From contig NZ_MTJN01000002.1 in the NCBI RefSeq assembly GCF_002017865.1, positions 1,798,001-1,862,000 on the forward strand: DNA of 64,000 nucleotides, read 5' to 3'. Source of the stretch: Rhodoferax fermentans. Its GTDB lineage: Bacteria; Pseudomonadota; Gammaproteobacteria; Burkholderiales; Burkholderiaceae_C. Under the pieces are notes generated by a model. That model worked only from the letters and a program-made list of their open reading frames with translations. It did not search any database and had not been told where the DNA came from. Position numbers and translations under genes: made by a program. Of this stretch, positions 47,170-57,261 are shown piece by piece; the stretch's first letter is position 1, and the number at the start of each line of letters is the position of its first letter.

Positions 47170-47666
47170 GCTGCACCCAACATGATGACGCTGGCATCGG
47201 TGTGGATCAGGTCCAGCGGAAAACGCTGGCCACGTAAATAGTCTTCCATACATTGCAGTAGCAGCGGGCTGCGGTGGCGCGCGGCGCTGGCGCGGATCTC
47301 GTCGGGGGTGAGCCACAACGTGCGCACAATGCCGGTGTCCAGTTGCCGCTCTGGCACCAACGCGCCCAAGGAACCCGCAAAAGCGAAGCGCAGATAGGTC
47401 ACATCCTGCGCATCTTCCGTGCCATTGGCGGCACGCTGAGAACGCGACATGTAGACACCCACCAGATGGGTCGGGGTGAACAGGTGCCTGGTTTCTTCCA
47501 GCGTCTCACGCTGGCAGCCCTGCACCAAGGATTCACCTTCGTCCAGGTGCCCGGCCGGGTTGTTGATGCGCAGGCCCTCGGGCGTGTGTTCTTCCACCAG
47601 CAAAAACTTGCCGTCTTGTTCAATGATTGCCGCCACGGTGGCGTTGGGTTTCCATCTGTCAGTCAT
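47166..47666 (-). CDS. nudJ: NudJ-like Nudix phosphatase
   Basis: 166 residues. The Nudix box is [20 protein letters not shown], continuing TRHLF. The C-terminal [20 protein letters not shown] corresponds to the E. coli NudJ end. NudJ hydrolyses nucleotide di- and triphosphates and HMP-PP. The start at 47666 ([11 protein letters not shown]) is used. It overlaps mnmA by four bases, so they form an operon. Confidence 0.9.
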   Translation of the reverse strand: MTDRWKPNATVAAIIEQDGKFLLVEEHTPEGLRINNPAGHLDEGESLVQGCQRETLEETRHLFTPTHLVGVYMSRSQRAANGTEDAQDVTYLRFAFAGSLGALVPERQLDTGIVRTLWLTPDEIRASAARHRSPLLLQCMEDYLRGQRFPLDLIHTDASVIMLGAA

Positions 47667-47745
47667 GCCCAAATTATCCGGGAAGCCGCCACGGGTTGGG
47701 GCATGTCGGTGGTGGCGCAAAGTCCAATGGCCTTTGAGGTTCTCC

Positions 47746-48639
47746 TCAGGCCATCGATGCCAGTCTCAAATTGACCGTTCTGACCTCTCGTGCTGGCGAC
47801 ATGCCGAACAGGCGGCCATAGTCGCGCGTGAACTGAGGAACGCTCTCATAACCCACGCTGTGCGCAGCTTGGGCCACCATCAGACCATCCGCCAACAACC
47901 TCCGCCGCGCTTCGATGAGCCGTAGTCGCTTTTGCAATTGAATCGGCGTCACCGAAGTGATGGCGCGGAAGTGTTCGTGAAACGTCGAGACGCTCATGCC
48001 AGCCACTGCTGCGAGTTCTTCAACGTGCAGAACCTGGTCATAGTTGTTGCGGATGCAGCTTATAGCCCGGCCGATACGTTGTGCATGGCTGTCTACCACC
48101 CCGAGCGCCCTGATATCCCCCGCATGCTGGCCAGTGAGCAGCCAGAAATGCAGTTCGCGCAGTAACTGCGCCTGCAAAAGGGTTAGTGAAGCTGGACGTT
48201 CGAGCAAGGCCATCAAGCGCAAGGCGCAGTCTGCGACTTCCGGCCCCGTCGGGTCAACCCGCACGGGCTGACCCATGGTGAAGGGCGCCGCGCCCATCTC
48301 CATCACCAGGCCCTCTAGGATGGCGATGTCCAACTCGAAGACGATGGAAACGTAGGGCGCCGCCACATTGGCGCGGATGATTTCGCTGACCGTCGGCGCG
48401 TCTGTCGTGATGAGCAGCGATTCACCCGCGCCAAACTCCACCGCCTGGTGTCCCATCGTTACACGCTTACGACCTTGCAGTACCAGAGCAACCAGAGGCC
48501 TGTTGATGGCGTACTGCATGGCACCGGGTACCGTCTCGCGAATGACGGTTACGCCGGGGATGGGCGTGCGTGCAACGCCATCACGATCAGCATTCGAGTC
48601 GGCGAACCGGAAAGCAATGTCGAGAAGCCTATTGGTCAT
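47746..48639 (-). CDS. AraC-family transcriptional regulator (YqhC-like)
   Basis: 297 residues. The N-terminal AraC_N domain (LVALVLQGRKRVTMGHQAVE, GESLLITTDAPTVSEI) is followed by a C-terminal pair of helix-turn-helix motifs (VEELAAVAGMSVSTFHEHFR and MVAQAAHSVGYESVPQFTRD). It resembles YqhC, which activates oxidoreductase genes in response to aldehydes. It is divergent from a short-chain dehydrogenase gene 139 bp away, the likely target. Confidence 0.88.
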   Translation of the reverse strand: MTNRLLDIAFRFADSNADRDGVARTPIPGVTVIRETVPGAMQYAINRPLVALVLQGRKRVTMGHQAVEFGAGESLLITTDAPTVSEIIRANVAAPYVSIVFELDIAILEGLVMEMGAAPFTMGQPVRVDPTGPEVADCALRLMALLERPASLTLLQAQLLRELHFWLLTGQHAGDIRALGVVDSHAQRIGRAISCIRNNYDQVLHVEELAAVAGMSVSTFHEHFRAITSVTPIQLQKRLRLIEARRRLLADGLMVAQAAHSVGYESVPQFTRDYGRLFGMSPAREVRTVNLRLASMA

Positions 48640-48778
48640 GAACTCAGTTTATGCCAGGGATTGCGGTCGCGGCGCTCGGTCGGACTTTTTGGCAAGAATT
48701 GCCGATTTACGCGCAATTCCTCTGCGAGTCTTGACCTAAAAATTCATGGTCTTCAACATGAACTTTCGAGGAACCAAA

Positions 48779-49534
48779 ATGAGCACAATTTCTTTGATCA
48801 CGGGCGGCAGCCGCGGGCTGGGTCGCAACACCGCATTGAGCATCGCCCGGCAGGGCGGCGACGTCATCCTGACATACCGCACTGGTGCTGACGATGCACA
48901 AGCCGTCGTGGCCGAAATCGAACGCATGGACCGCCGGGCTGTTGCCCTGCAGCTCGACGTCTCCAGCATTTCAGGCTTTCCAGCTTTTGCCAACGCCGTC
49001 CAAGCTGCCCTGAAAGACCGATGGGGACGTTCAAGCTTCGACCACCTTATTAACAACGCAGGCCACGGCGAAATGGCCAGTTTCGCTGAAACGAGTGAGG
49101 CGCAATTTGACAGTCTGTTCAATGTGCATGTGAAGGGAGTTTTCTTCCTGACGCAGACGCTGCTGCCGCTGCTGGCAGACAAGGGGCGCATCATCAATTT
49201 CTCATCCGGTCTGACTCGCGTATCGTTCCCAGGCTTCTCCGCCTATTCGGCCGCAAAGGGGGCGGTGGAAATCCTAACCCTCTACTTGGCCAAGGAACTC
49301 GGCAGTCGTGGCATTACTGCCAACGCCGTGGCGCCGGGCGCAATTGAAACCGATTTCCTGGGTGGCGCTGTGCGCGACACCCCGGGCTACAACGAAGCCT
49401 TTGCCAACATAACGGCACTGGGGCGGGTCGGACTCCCAGAGGACATCGGTCCCATGGTGGCCAGCCTGCTTCGACAAGACAACCATTGGGTGACTGCACA
49501 GCGCATCGAGGTTTCCGGGGGGCAAAGCATCTGA
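48779..49534 (+). CDS. Short-chain dehydrogenase/reductase
   Basis: 251 residues of the classical SDR family: cofactor motif TGGSRGLGRNTALSIA, structural NNAG, catalytic Ser in INFSSGLTRV and YSAAK. The C terminus RIEVSGGQSI is typical of the group. The first residues after Gly and Tyr-Arg in place of an acidic residue after beta 2 (LTYRTG) suggest NADPH preference. The ATG at 48779 has CGAGGAAC ahead. It is divergent from an AraC-type regulator, which may control it. Substrate unknown. Confidence 0.88.
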   Translation: MSTISLITGGSRGLGRNTALSIARQGGDVILTYRTGADDAQAVVAEIERMDRRAVALQLDVSSISGFPAFANAVQAALKDRWGRSSFDHLINNAGHGEMASFAETSEAQFDSLFNVHVKGVFFLTQTLLPLLADKGRIINFSSGLTRVSFPGFSAYSAAKGAVEILTLYLAKELGSRGITANAVAPGAIETDFLGGAVRDTPGYNEAFANITALGRVGLPEDIGPMVASLLRQDNHWVTAQRIEVSGGQSI

Positions 49535-49801
49535 GCATGCGACGATGGTGCTGAGCTGGCAGGTCGCGCGAGTTGTGGGCAATTTGGCACCAAAGCAGAG
49601 TGAGCTTTTTTACTGAAGGCTCGCGGAACGCCCCCTCGAGTGCCTGCTTTCGATCGTAACGAAAGACGGCTTTGGGTTGGCTGGCACCCATGGGGCCATG
49701 CTGTGGGAGCTGGTTCGTCCAAAAACTGTTGTAAGCTCAGCCGATTGCCTAAGAGCCATGTGTTGGCTTTGCTTTTTGGCACAGAATTAAGGAGTTATTC
49801 C

Positions 49802-51454
49802 ATGCAAAGTGATATTGCCACTGCTGCCCAGGCGGGTCAGTCCGTGGAGTCAGGGTTGCCCGAATCTGCGAGCTTGGCGCAGTCTATCGGTGTGCCCTGC
49901 GAAATTTTTCCAGGCGAAAAACGGGTCGCTACCGTGCCCGAGGTGGTGGCCAAGCTGATCAAACTCGGCTTTACCGTGGCGGTCCAGTCTGGTGCGGGTG
50001 CAGCTGCCAATATCAGCGACGCTGATTACCAAGCTGCCGGTGCCAGCATCGTGGCAGACGCAAGCCAACTGTGGTCGACCGCCGACATCGTGTTCAAGGT
50101 CCGCCCACCGACGGCGGATGAAGTGGCCCTGATGCGTGAAGGTGGCACCTTGATCAGCTTCATCTGGCCCGCTCAGAACCCTGAGTTGATGCAACTGCTC
50201 ACCGCCAAGAAGACGACGGTGCTCGCCATCGACGCCTTGCCCCGCACGCTGAGCCGTGCCCAGAAGATGGACGCCCTGACGTCCCAGGCCGGTGTGGCAG
50301 GCTACCGCGCTGTCATCGAAGCGGCCAATGCCTTTGGCCGTTTCTTCAACGGCCAGATCACGGCTGCGGGCAAAGTGCCCCCCGCCAAGGTCTTCATCGC
50401 CGGGGCCGGTGTGGCCGGGCTGGCTGCCATCGGCACAGCAGCCGGTCTGGGCGCCATTGTGCGCGCCAATGACACCCGCGCCGAAGTGGCCGACCAGGTG
50501 GTCTCGCTCGGTGGCGAATTTGTCAAGGTCGATTACGAGGAAGAAGGCTCAGGCGGCGGCGGTTACGCCAAGGTCATGAGTGAGGGCTTCCAGCAAGCCC
50601 AGCGCGAGATGTACGCCAAGCAGGCCAAAGAGGTGGACATCATCATCACCACCGCGCTGATCCCCGGCAAACCCGCGCCCAAGCTGATCACCGCCGAGAT
50701 GGTGCGCAGCATGAAGCCCGGCAGTGTCATTGTTGACATGGCGGCCGAACAAGGTGGCAACTGCGAGCTGACCGAACCTGGCCAGTCCGTGGTGAAACAT
50801 GGTGTGACCATTGTTGGCTTCACCGATCTGGTCTCACGCTTGGCCATGCAGTCGTCCACGCTCTACGCCACCAACCTGTTCCGCTTGTCTGAAGAACTGT
50901 GCAAGACCAAGGATGGCGTGATCAACGTCAACATGGACGACGACGCCATCCGCGGCCTGACGGTCACCAAGGACGGTGCCATCACCTGGCCAGCGCCTGC
51001 GCCCAAGCAAGCAGCGGCCCCAGCAGCCAAGCCCGCCGCAGCGCCTGCGGCCAAAAAAGCCCATGGCCACGGCGAAGCCAGTGCCCCCATGGCAGGCAAC
51101 AAGCTGGCCATCCTGTTTGGTGTGGCGGCAGCGCTGTTCTGGCTGATTGGTGCCAACGCACCCAAGGAGTTCATGTCGCACTTCACTGTGTTTGTGCTGG
51201 CGTGTTTTGTCGGTTACATGGTGGTCTGGAATGTGAAACCCGCCTTGCACACCCCGCTGATGAGTGTGACCAATGCGATTTCCAGCATCATCGCGATTGG
51301 TGCGCTGGTGCAGATTTCACCGATTGCAGGTGCGACAGATCGGCCCGACAGCCTGATCACCTGGGTGGCAGCGGCGGGCATTGTGCTCACCGCGATCAAT
51401 ATGTTCGGCGGCTTTGCCGTGACCCAGCGCATGCTGGCGATGTTCCGCAAATAA
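49802..51454 (+). CDS. pntA: NAD(P) transhydrogenase subunit alpha
   Basis: The NADH-binding subunit of proton-translocating transhydrogenase. 550 residues: domain I ([73 protein letters not shown]), an Ala/Pro/Lys-rich linker (about residues 395-430), then three to four membrane helices. It starts at 49802 with AAGGAG ahead. Coupled with pntB 13 bp downstream. It makes NADPH at the expense of the proton gradient. Confidence 0.96.
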   Translation: MQSDIATAAQAGQSVESGLPESASLAQSIGVPCEIFPGEKRVATVPEVVAKLIKLGFTVAVQSGAGAAANISDADYQAAGASIVADASQLWSTADIVFKVRPPTADEVALMREGGTLISFIWPAQNPELMQLLTAKKTTVLAIDALPRTLSRAQKMDALTSQAGVAGYRAVIEAANAFGRFFNGQITAAGKVPPAKVFIAGAGVAGLAAIGTAAGLGAIVRANDTRAEVADQVVSLGGEFVKVDYEEEGSGGGGYAKVMSEGFQQAQREMYAKQAKEVDIIITTALIPGKPAPKLITAEMVRSMKPGSVIVDMAAEQGGNCELTEPGQSVVKHGVTIVGFTDLVSRLAMQSSTLYATNLFRLSEELCKTKDGVINVNMDDDAIRGLTVTKDGAITWPAPAPKQAAAPAAKPAAAPAAKKAHGHGEASAPMAGNKLAILFGVAAALFWLIGANAPKEFMSHFTVFVLACFVGYMVVWNVKPALHTPLMSVTNAISSIIAIGALVQISPIAGATDRPDSLITWVAAAGIVLTAINMFGGFAVTQRMLAMFRK

Positions 51455-51467
51455 GAAGGGGCCAGAG

Positions 51468-52886
51468 ATGTCTTCAAGTTTGGCCACGGTTGCTTACATT
51501 GGCGCAACCATTCTTTTTGTTCTGAGCCTGGGCGGCCTGTCCAACCAGACCACCGCGCTGCGCGGCAACCTTTACGGCATGGTCGGCATGACGCTGGCGG
51601 TGTTGGCCACGGTGTTTGGCCCCCAAGTCACCGCCGCCGGTTTGCCGTGGATCATTGGCGCCATGGTGCTGGGTGGCGGCATTGGTTTGTACGCCGCACG
51701 CACGGTGCAGATGACCCAGATGCCCGAGCTGGTGGCCTTGATGCACAGCATGGTCGGTCTGGCCGCGATGCTCGTGGGTTTTGCCACCTTCATCGACCCG
51801 ACGGCCAGCGCCGGTTTTGAAGGTGCGGCCAAAACCATCCACGAACTGGAGATCTACATCGGCATCTTCATTGGCGCCGTCACCTTTGCCGGTTCGGTGA
51901 TCGCCTTTGGCAAGCTGTCGGGTCGGGTCAGCGGTAACCCGGTGTTGCTGCCGGGACGGCACTGGCTCAATCTGGCCGGTCTGCTGGTGGTGATCTACTT
52001 TGGTGGCGTCTTCATGCAGGCCCACGACGTGCAGGCAGGCATGCTGCCGGTGATTGTGATGACCATTGTGGCGCTGCTGTTTGGCGTGCACATGGTGATG
52101 GCCATTGGTGGCGCCGACATGCCGGTGGTGGTGTCGATGCTCAACAGCTACTCCGGTTGGGCGGCAGCGGCCACCGGCTTCATGTTGTCCAACGACTTGC
52201 TGATTGTGGTGGGCGCCCTGGTGGGCTCCAGCGGTGCGATTCTGTCCTACATCATGTGCAACGCCATGAACCGCAGCTTCATCAGCGTGATTGCCGGTGG
52301 TTTTGGCACCACCAGCACACCCAAGCCCGCCGCTGGCGGCGCAGCGCAGCCAGCCGGTGAAGTCACCCCGGTGACGGCGCTGGAAACGGCCGAGCTGTTG
52401 CGCGAAGCCAAGTCCGTGATCATTGTGCCGGGCTACGGCATGGCGGTGGCGCAGGCCCAGCACACGGTGTTCGAGATCACCAAGTTCCTGCGTGAAAAAG
52501 GTGTCAACGTGCGTTTTGGCATCCACCCGGTGGCCGGACGTATGCCGGGCCACATGAATGTGCTGCTGGCCGAAGCCAAGGTGCCCTACGACATCGTGTT
52601 CGAGATGGATGAACTCAACGAGGACTTCCCCGACACCGATGTCACCATGGTGATTGGCGCCAACGACATCGTCAACCCGAGTGCCCAGGACGACCCGAGC
52701 AGCCCGATTGCCGGTATGCCGGTGCTCGAGGTCTGGAAGGCCAAGACCTCCATCGTCATGAAACGCAGCATGGCTTCTGGTTACGCGGGTGTTGACAACC
52801 CCTTGTTCTACAAGGACAACAACCGCATGTTGTTTGGCGACGCCAAGAAAATGCTCGACGAGGTGCTGACCGCACTCAAAGCCTGA
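51468..52886 (+). CDS. pntB: NAD(P) transhydrogenase subunit beta
   Basis: 472 residues. The N-terminal part spans the membrane with about nine helices ([20 protein letters not shown] at the start, [20 protein letters not shown] in the conserved region). The C-terminal NADPH-binding domain III has [34 protein letters not shown] and [21 protein letters not shown] strong terminator follows. Confidence 0.97.
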   Translation: MSSSLATVAYIGATILFVLSLGGLSNQTTALRGNLYGMVGMTLAVLATVFGPQVTAAGLPWIIGAMVLGGGIGLYAARTVQMTQMPELVALMHSMVGLAAMLVGFATFIDPTASAGFEGAAKTIHELEIYIGIFIGAVTFAGSVIAFGKLSGRVSGNPVLLPGRHWLNLAGLLVVIYFGGVFMQAHDVQAGMLPVIVMTIVALLFGVHMVMAIGGADMPVVVSMLNSYSGWAAAATGFMLSNDLLIVVGALVGSSGAILSYIMCNAMNRSFISVIAGGFGTTSTPKPAAGGAAQPAGEVTPVTALETAELLREAKSVIIVPGYGMAVAQAQHTVFEITKFLREKGVNVRFGIHPVAGRMPGHMNVLLAEAKVPYDIVFEMDELNEDFPDTDVTMVIGANDIVNPSAQDDPSSPIAGMPVLEVWKAKTSIVMKRSMASGYAGVDNPLFYKDNNRMLFGDAKKMLDEVLTALKA

Positions 52887-52932
52887 GCGTCCACCCGCCA
52901 AGCCCTGCTGACAGGGCTGTATACGCTGCCCC

Positions 52933-52968
52933 AGCCCCCAAGTCCGTCCTGCGGATTTGGGGGCTTTT
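52933..52968 (+). terminator. rho-independent terminator of pntAB
   Basis: AGCCCCCAA, TCCG, TCCTG, CGGAT, TTGGGGGCT followed by TTTT. A smaller hairpin AGCCCTGCTGACAGGGCT precedes it (52901-52918). Confidence 0.9.
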
Positions 52969-52984
52969 CCCTAATTAGGGAAAA
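52965..52984. promoter_or_regulatory. perfect 20-bp palindrome upstream of fadD
   Basis: TTTTCCCTAA followed directly by TTAGGGAAAA, fully self-complementary, 66 bp before fadD and overlapping the T-tract of the pntB terminator. A dimeric regulator site for fadD is plausible; a back-to-back terminator is the alternative. Confidence 0.55.
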
Positions 52985-53050
52985 CACAGACGGTGGCAGC
53001 GGCCCCGCGAGTGAGAATCCTGCATCACTTCAGAATCCGGAGACTTCCCC

Positions 53051-54724
53051 ATGACCGACCGCATCTGGCTGCAAAGCTACCCCCCGGGTGTTCCCGCAGA
53101 CATTGACGAGGGCCGTTACAGCTCCCTGGTTGAGCTGATGGAAGAAAGCTTCAGCAAATACGCCAAACGCAGCGCCTACAGCTTCCTGGGCAAGGAGCTG
53201 AGCTACGCCGAGGTGGACGAGATCAGCCAGACCTTTGGCGCCTACCTGCAAAGCCTGGGGCTGGTGCGTGGTGACCGGGTCGCCGTCATGATGCCCAATG
53301 TGCTGCAGTATCCGGCGGTGGTGGTGGCCATCCTGCGTGCTGGCTTCACACTGGTGAATGTCAACCCGCTCTACACCCCGCGTGAACTGGAGCACCAGCT
53401 CAAGGATTCGGGTGCCAAGGTCATTGTCATTCTGGAAAACTTCGCCGCCACACTGGAAAAATGTGTGGCCAAAACCCCGATCAAACACGTGGTGTTGTGT
53501 GCCATGGGGGACCAGTTGGGCCTGCTCAAGGGCACCCTGGTGAACTACGTGGTGCGCAACGTCAAAAAGATGGTGCCTGCCTACAACCTGCCCGACGCGG
53601 TGCGCTTCAACGCCGCCATGGCCCAGGCCAGCGGCAGCAGCTTCAAGAAAGTCACGGTCAAGGCGGACGATGTGGCGGTGTTGCAGTACACCGGCGGCAC
53701 CACGGGTGTGGCCAAAGGGGCTGTGCTGTTACATCGCAACCTGGTCGCCAATGTGTTGCAGGCCGATGCCTGCTTCCAGCCCGCGCTGAGCCGGATTGCA
53801 AGCGGGGAGCAAATCAATTCGGTGTGCGCACTACCGCTCTACCACATCTTCGCCTTCACCGTGGGCATGATGTTTTCACTGCGGCTGGGTGGCAAACTGA
53901 TCCTGATCCCCAACCCGCGCGACTTCCCGGCGGTGCTGGCCGAGCTGGCCAAACACAAGGTGCATGTGCTGCCGGCGGTCAACACCTTGTTCAACGGGCT
54001 GGCCAACCACCCGGACTTCGGCAAGGTCGACTGGTCCCACCTGGTGGTGTCGGCCGGTGGCGGCACCGCAGTGCAAAGTGCGGTGGCCAAGCTCTGGTTT
54101 GAGAAGACCGGCTGCGCCATCTGTGAAGGTTATGGCTTGAGTGAAACCTCGCCGATTGCCACCTGCAACCCGGTCAATGTGACCGAGTATTCCGGTGCGA
54201 TTGGGGTGCCGGTGCCCAGTACCTGGCTCAAGTTGCTTGATGATGATGGCAACGAGTCGGCCCCGGGTCAACCCGGCGAAATCGCCATCAAGGGCCCGCA
54301 GGTGATGGCCGGTTACTGGCAGCGCCCGGAAGAAACCGCACAAGTCATGACACCCGACGGCTACTTCAAGTCGGGTGACATCGGTGTCATGGACGCACGT
54401 GGCTACTTCAAGATTGTGGACCGCAAGAAGGACATGATTCTGGTGAGTGGTTTCAACGTCTACCCCAACGAGGTCGAGGACGTGGTGTCGCAGATGCCCG
54501 GCGTGCTGGAGTGTGCCTGTGTGGGTGTGCCCGACGACAAGTCGGGTGAGGCCGTCAAACTGGTCATTGTCAAGAAAGACGCCAACCTGACCGAGGTGGA
54601 TGTGCGCGCCTACTGCAAGGAAAACATGACCGGCTACAAACACCCCAAGGTGGTGGAGTTCCGCACCGAGTTGCCCAAAACCCCGGTGGGTAAAATCCTG
54701 CGGCGCGAATTGCGCAACACCTGA
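53051..54724 (+). CDS. fadD: Long-chain fatty acid-CoA ligase
   Basis: 557 residues of the acyl-adenylate family. Activates fatty acids to acyl-CoA. The AMP-binding motif is LQYTGGTTGVAKGAVL, the fatty acid-binding signature region is GYFKSGDIGVMDARGYFKIV with DRKKDMILVSGFNVYPNEVE, and the catalytic lysine is in KTPVGKILRREL. It starts MTDRIWLQSYPPGVPADID, as in E. coli and Pseudomonas FadD. It is followed by the mtn gene 10 bp later. Confidence 0.95.
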   Translation: MTDRIWLQSYPPGVPADIDEGRYSSLVELMEESFSKYAKRSAYSFLGKELSYAEVDEISQTFGAYLQSLGLVRGDRVAVMMPNVLQYPAVVVAILRAGFTLVNVNPLYTPRELEHQLKDSGAKVIVILENFAATLEKCVAKTPIKHVVLCAMGDQLGLLKGTLVNYVVRNVKKMVPAYNLPDAVRFNAAMAQASGSSFKKVTVKADDVAVLQYTGGTTGVAKGAVLLHRNLVANVLQADACFQPALSRIASGEQINSVCALPLYHIFAFTVGMMFSLRLGGKLILIPNPRDFPAVLAELAKHKVHVLPAVNTLFNGLANHPDFGKVDWSHLVVSAGGGTAVQSAVAKLWFEKTGCAICEGYGLSETSPIATCNPVNVTEYSGAIGVPVPSTWLKLLDDDGNESAPGQPGEIAIKGPQVMAGYWQRPEETAQVMTPDGYFKSGDIGVMDARGYFKIVDRKKDMILVSGFNVYPNEVEDVVSQMPGVLECACVGVPDDKSGEAVKLVIVKKDANLTEVDVRAYCKENMTGYKHPKVVEFRTELPKTPVGKILRRELRNT

Positions 54725-54734
54725 AGGATCTCCG

Positions 54735-55496
54735 TTGACAACACTTGCCATCGTCAGTGCCCTGCTGGACGAACAAAAAGGACTGCTAGACCAACTGCAA
54801 CACCCCACAAAGCGGGAGCGTGCCGGGCGAACCTTCTGGTGCGGCCAGTGGGCAGGCCACGAGGTGGTGCTGGTGTTGTCCAAGGTTGGCAAGGTGGCCG
54901 CAGCCAGCACAACAGCCACCTTGATTGAAGCCTTTGGTGTCGAGCGGGTGTTGTTCACCGGCGTCGCCGGTGGCATTGGGGACGGTGTCAAGGTGGGCGA
55001 CGTGGTGGTGGCCGACGCCTTCATCCAGCATGACATGGACTCCGGCCCGCTGTTCCCCCGCTTTGAAATCCCGCTCTATGGCCGCGCCACCCTGGACTGT
55101 GATGCGGCCCTGTCTGCTCTGTTGCTTGAAGCAGTTCACGCTGGATTGGCGGGGGTTGGTGACCATTTTCACCGTGATAGCTTGCTGGCATATGCGGCGG
55201 TGCACAGCGGGCTGATTGCCAGTGGTGACCAGTTTGTGTGCGATCCCTTGACGGTGCACAAGATCCGCACCGACTTGCAGTCGGCGGGCCATCAAGCACT
55301 GGCGGTGGAGATGGAGGGTGCCGCCGTGGCCCAGGTGTGTTTTGACTATGGCATCCCGTTTGCGGCGATGCGCACCATCTCCGACCGGGCGGATGCCGAC
55401 GCCCACATGGACTTCTCGGCCTTTGTGCAGCAGGTGGCCAGTCCTTATGCCTTGGCGGTGGTGTCGCAGTTCATGCAATCACTACCCAAAAGATAG
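54735..55496 (+). CDS. mtn: 5'-methylthioadenosine/S-adenosylhomocysteine nucleosidase
   Basis: 253 residues. Cleaves adenine from methylthioadenosine and S-adenosylhomocysteine. Motifs: TGVAGGIGDGVKVGDVVVAD, ASGDQFVCDP, ALAVEMEGAAVAQVC and TISDRADADAHMDFSAFV with the catalytic aspartate. The start is TTG at 54735 with GAAGGA ahead. The stop codon TAG at 55494-55496 is the first part of a dispersed repeat, so the C terminus (QSLPKR) may have been cut or extended by its arrival. It follows fadD closely. Confidence 0.92.
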   Translation: MTTLAIVSALLDEQKGLLDQLQHPTKRERAGRTFWCGQWAGHEVVLVLSKVGKVAAASTTATLIEAFGVERVLFTGVAGGIGDGVKVGDVVVADAFIQHDMDSGPLFPRFEIPLYGRATLDCDAALSALLLEAVHAGLAGVGDHFHRDSLLAYAAVHSGLIASGDQFVCDPLTVHKIRTDLQSAGHQALAVEMEGAAVAQVCFDYGIPFAAMRTISDRADADAHMDFSAFVQQVASPYALAVVSQFMQSLPKR

Positions 55497-55535
55497 CTAT
55501 CAGCCCTTACGAAATAAGGGCTAGAGGCCAATTTC
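55486..55535 (+). repeat. dispersed palindromic repeat between mtn and corA
   Basis: AAAAGATAGCTATC, AGCCCTTAC (55502-55510), AAGGGCT (55516-55522), AGAGGCCAATTT. One of the best copies. It supplies the mtn stop and abuts the corA stop codon of the opposite strand. Confidence 0.85.
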
Positions 55536-56522
55536 TTATTTAAGCCAGCCGCGTTTCCTGAAGTACCACATCGGGCCCAAGGCACTGGCCACCATGAGCG
55601 CCAGGGCGTACGGGTAACCCAAGGACCAGTCCAGCTCGGGCATGAACTTGAAGTTCATGCCATACAGGCTGGCAATCAGGGTCGGCGGCAGCAGCGCCAC
55701 ACTCGCCACCGAAAAGATCTTGATGATCTTGTTCTGGTTGATGTTGATGAAACCCACGGTGGCGTCCATCAAGAAGTTGATCTTGTCGAACAGAAACGCG
55801 GTGTGGGAGTCAAGCGAGTCCATGTCGCGCAAAATCTGCCGTGCCTCCTCAAACTGCTCGCCGTTGAGCATCTTGCTGCGCACCATGAAACTCACCGCAC
55901 GGCGGGTGTCCATCACATTGCGACGGATGCGCCCGCTCATGTCTTCGTGGCGGGCAATCGCACCCAGCACCTCACCTGCCAGCGCATCGGTGAGGTCGCC
56001 TGAGAGCACTTTCTGGCTGACTTTTTCCAACTCGTCGTAAATTTCTTCGAGGGTGTCAGCAGAGTACTCGGCATCGGCGTCAAACAGCTTGAGCAACACC
56101 TCTTTGGCATCCTCAATCAGCCCCGGTGCGCGCCGGGCCCGCATACGCAGCAGCCGGAACACCGGCACGTCTTCGTCGTGGATCGAGAACAACACACCCT
56201 TGCTTTTGAGTTCCTCGTTGTCGGTGTTCAGGATAAAGGCCACCCGCACCGTGTGCGGCTCGGCATCGTCGGCTACCAAAAAGTCGCTGCGGATATGCAG
56301 CTCACCGTTGTCTTCCTTGTAGAAGCGGGCCGACTCCTCGATGTCCTCGTCCATCGCATCTTCGGGAATCGACAGGCCGTAATACTGTTTGATCCAGCGC
56401 TTTTCTTCGGGTGTCGGGGATTCGAGGTCAACCCAGATGGGTTGGAAACGCGACAACTCTTCCAGGGATTCGATTTCTTCCTGGAACAGGCGGCCATTGG
56501 CAAGGGTGAAGATATTGAGCAT
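55536..56522 (-). CDS. corA: CorA family magnesium/cobalt transporter
   Basis: 328 residues. Pentameric Mg2+ channel: a long cytoplasmic N-terminal domain with coiled segments, then two membrane helices at the C terminus separated by the selectivity motif YGMNFKFMPELD. VGFININQNKIIKIFSVASV precedes TM1. The ATG is at 56522. It converges with mtn, and a repeat fills the gap. Confidence 0.95.
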   Translation of the reverse strand: MLNIFTLANGRLFQEEIESLEELSRFQPIWVDLESPTPEEKRWIKQYYGLSIPEDAMDEDIEESARFYKEDNGELHIRSDFLVADDAEPHTVRVAFILNTDNEELKSKGVLFSIHDEDVPVFRLLRMRARRAPGLIEDAKEVLLKLFDADAEYSADTLEEIYDELEKVSQKVLSGDLTDALAGEVLGAIARHEDMSGRIRRNVMDTRRAVSFMVRSKMLNGEQFEEARQILRDMDSLDSHTAFLFDKINFLMDATVGFININQNKIIKIFSVASVALLPPTLIASLYGMNFKFMPELDWSLGYPYALALMVASALGPMWYFRKRGWLK

Positions 56523-56850
56523 GCGCTCACTCCCAAAATAAACAAAGCATCAGCGAGGGGGGATTGGGTTGGCTTCCAACCCCTGATGCATGTTTTGGGG
56601 TCGAAAGCTACCGACTAGGGTAGGTTTCCAAGAGGGGCTTCCGGTTGTTAAGAACCTTAGGATTATGGCATCGGGAAGTGCACCAGAACAAGGCGAACGC
56701 CGCAAACCCTGACACCGTTGCAGTGCAGCATGGAAATAGTTGCAATAAGCCAATCTGCGGGGCATAGTGTCATCAAGGATTCAAATTTGTTCCCCCTGTC
56801 GTTGGCCAACTTGACCGCGACTCTCTCAACCAAGCTGTAGGAGACTCCTT
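56523..56850. other. intergenic region between corA and hpf (divergent)
   Basis: 328 bp without a supported gene. It should contain the promoters of corA and the hpf operon. A GG...GC pair resembling a sigma-54 site (56731-56744) has wrong spacing and no CAC. No hairpin or repeat copy stands out. Confidence 0.5.
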
Positions 56851-57180
56851 ATGAATTTGACAATCAGTGGACACCACCTGGAAGTGACTCCCGCGTTACG
56901 GTCTTACGTCACCAACAAGCTCGACCGGATCAAACGCCATTTCGACCAGGTGGTGGATGTCAAAGTTCTGCTGACCCTTGAAAACCTCAAAGAAAAGGAG
57001 CGTCGACAAAAAGCTGAGTGCAATATTCATATCAAAGGCATCGAACTGTTTGCGGAAAGCGCCCACTCCGACCTGTATGCGGCGGTGGATGAGCTGGTGG
57101 ACAAACTGGACCGTCAGGTGGTGCGCCACAAAGACCGCTTGCAATCCCACCATCACGATGCCGCCAAGCGCCTGATGTAA
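56851..57180 (+). CDS. hpf: Ribosome hibernation promoting factor (short form)
   Basis: 109 residues of the HPF/YfiA family. [20 protein letters not shown] and [20 protein letters not shown] are typical; [20 protein letters not shown] is the second part. It binds 30S ribosomes at stationary phase and helps form 100S dimers. A ribosome binding site TAGGAGAC precedes the ATG. Followed by its own terminator and then by ptsN and hprK. Confidence 0.94.
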   Translation: MNLTISGHHLEVTPALRSYVTNKLDRIKRHFDQVVDVKVLLTLENLKEKERRQKAECNIHIKGIELFAESAHSDLYAAVDELVDKLDRQVVRHKDRLQSHHHDAAKRLM

Positions 57181-57193
57181 TTTAAACTCTGGC

Positions 57194-57224
57194 AAGCCGC
57201 CCGCTGGTGCGTGCGGCTTTTTTT
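57194..57224 (+). terminator. rho-independent terminator of hpf
   Basis: AAGCCGC, 12-base loop, GCGGCTT followed by TTTTT; leaky or attenuating read-through into ptsN is possible. Confidence 0.8.
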
Positions 57225-57261
57225 GCGTCCAATTTTTCCGGGCGCATAATTTGGGCCAATC

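Noticed and set aside
46048..47316. Longer version of mnmA starting at 47316
   Set aside because: It would lie on top of nudJ; the ATG at 47169 begins the PP-loop domain and overlaps the nudJ stop by four bases.
48701..48778. Upstream start of the SDR gene at 48746
   Set aside because: The extra residues precede the conserved beta strand without similarity, whereas the ATG at 48779 has a good ribosome binding site.
56731..56744. Sigma-54-like promoter before hpf (TGGAAATAGTTGCA)
   Set aside because: Spacing between GG and GC is one base short and the CAC of the -24 element is missing.
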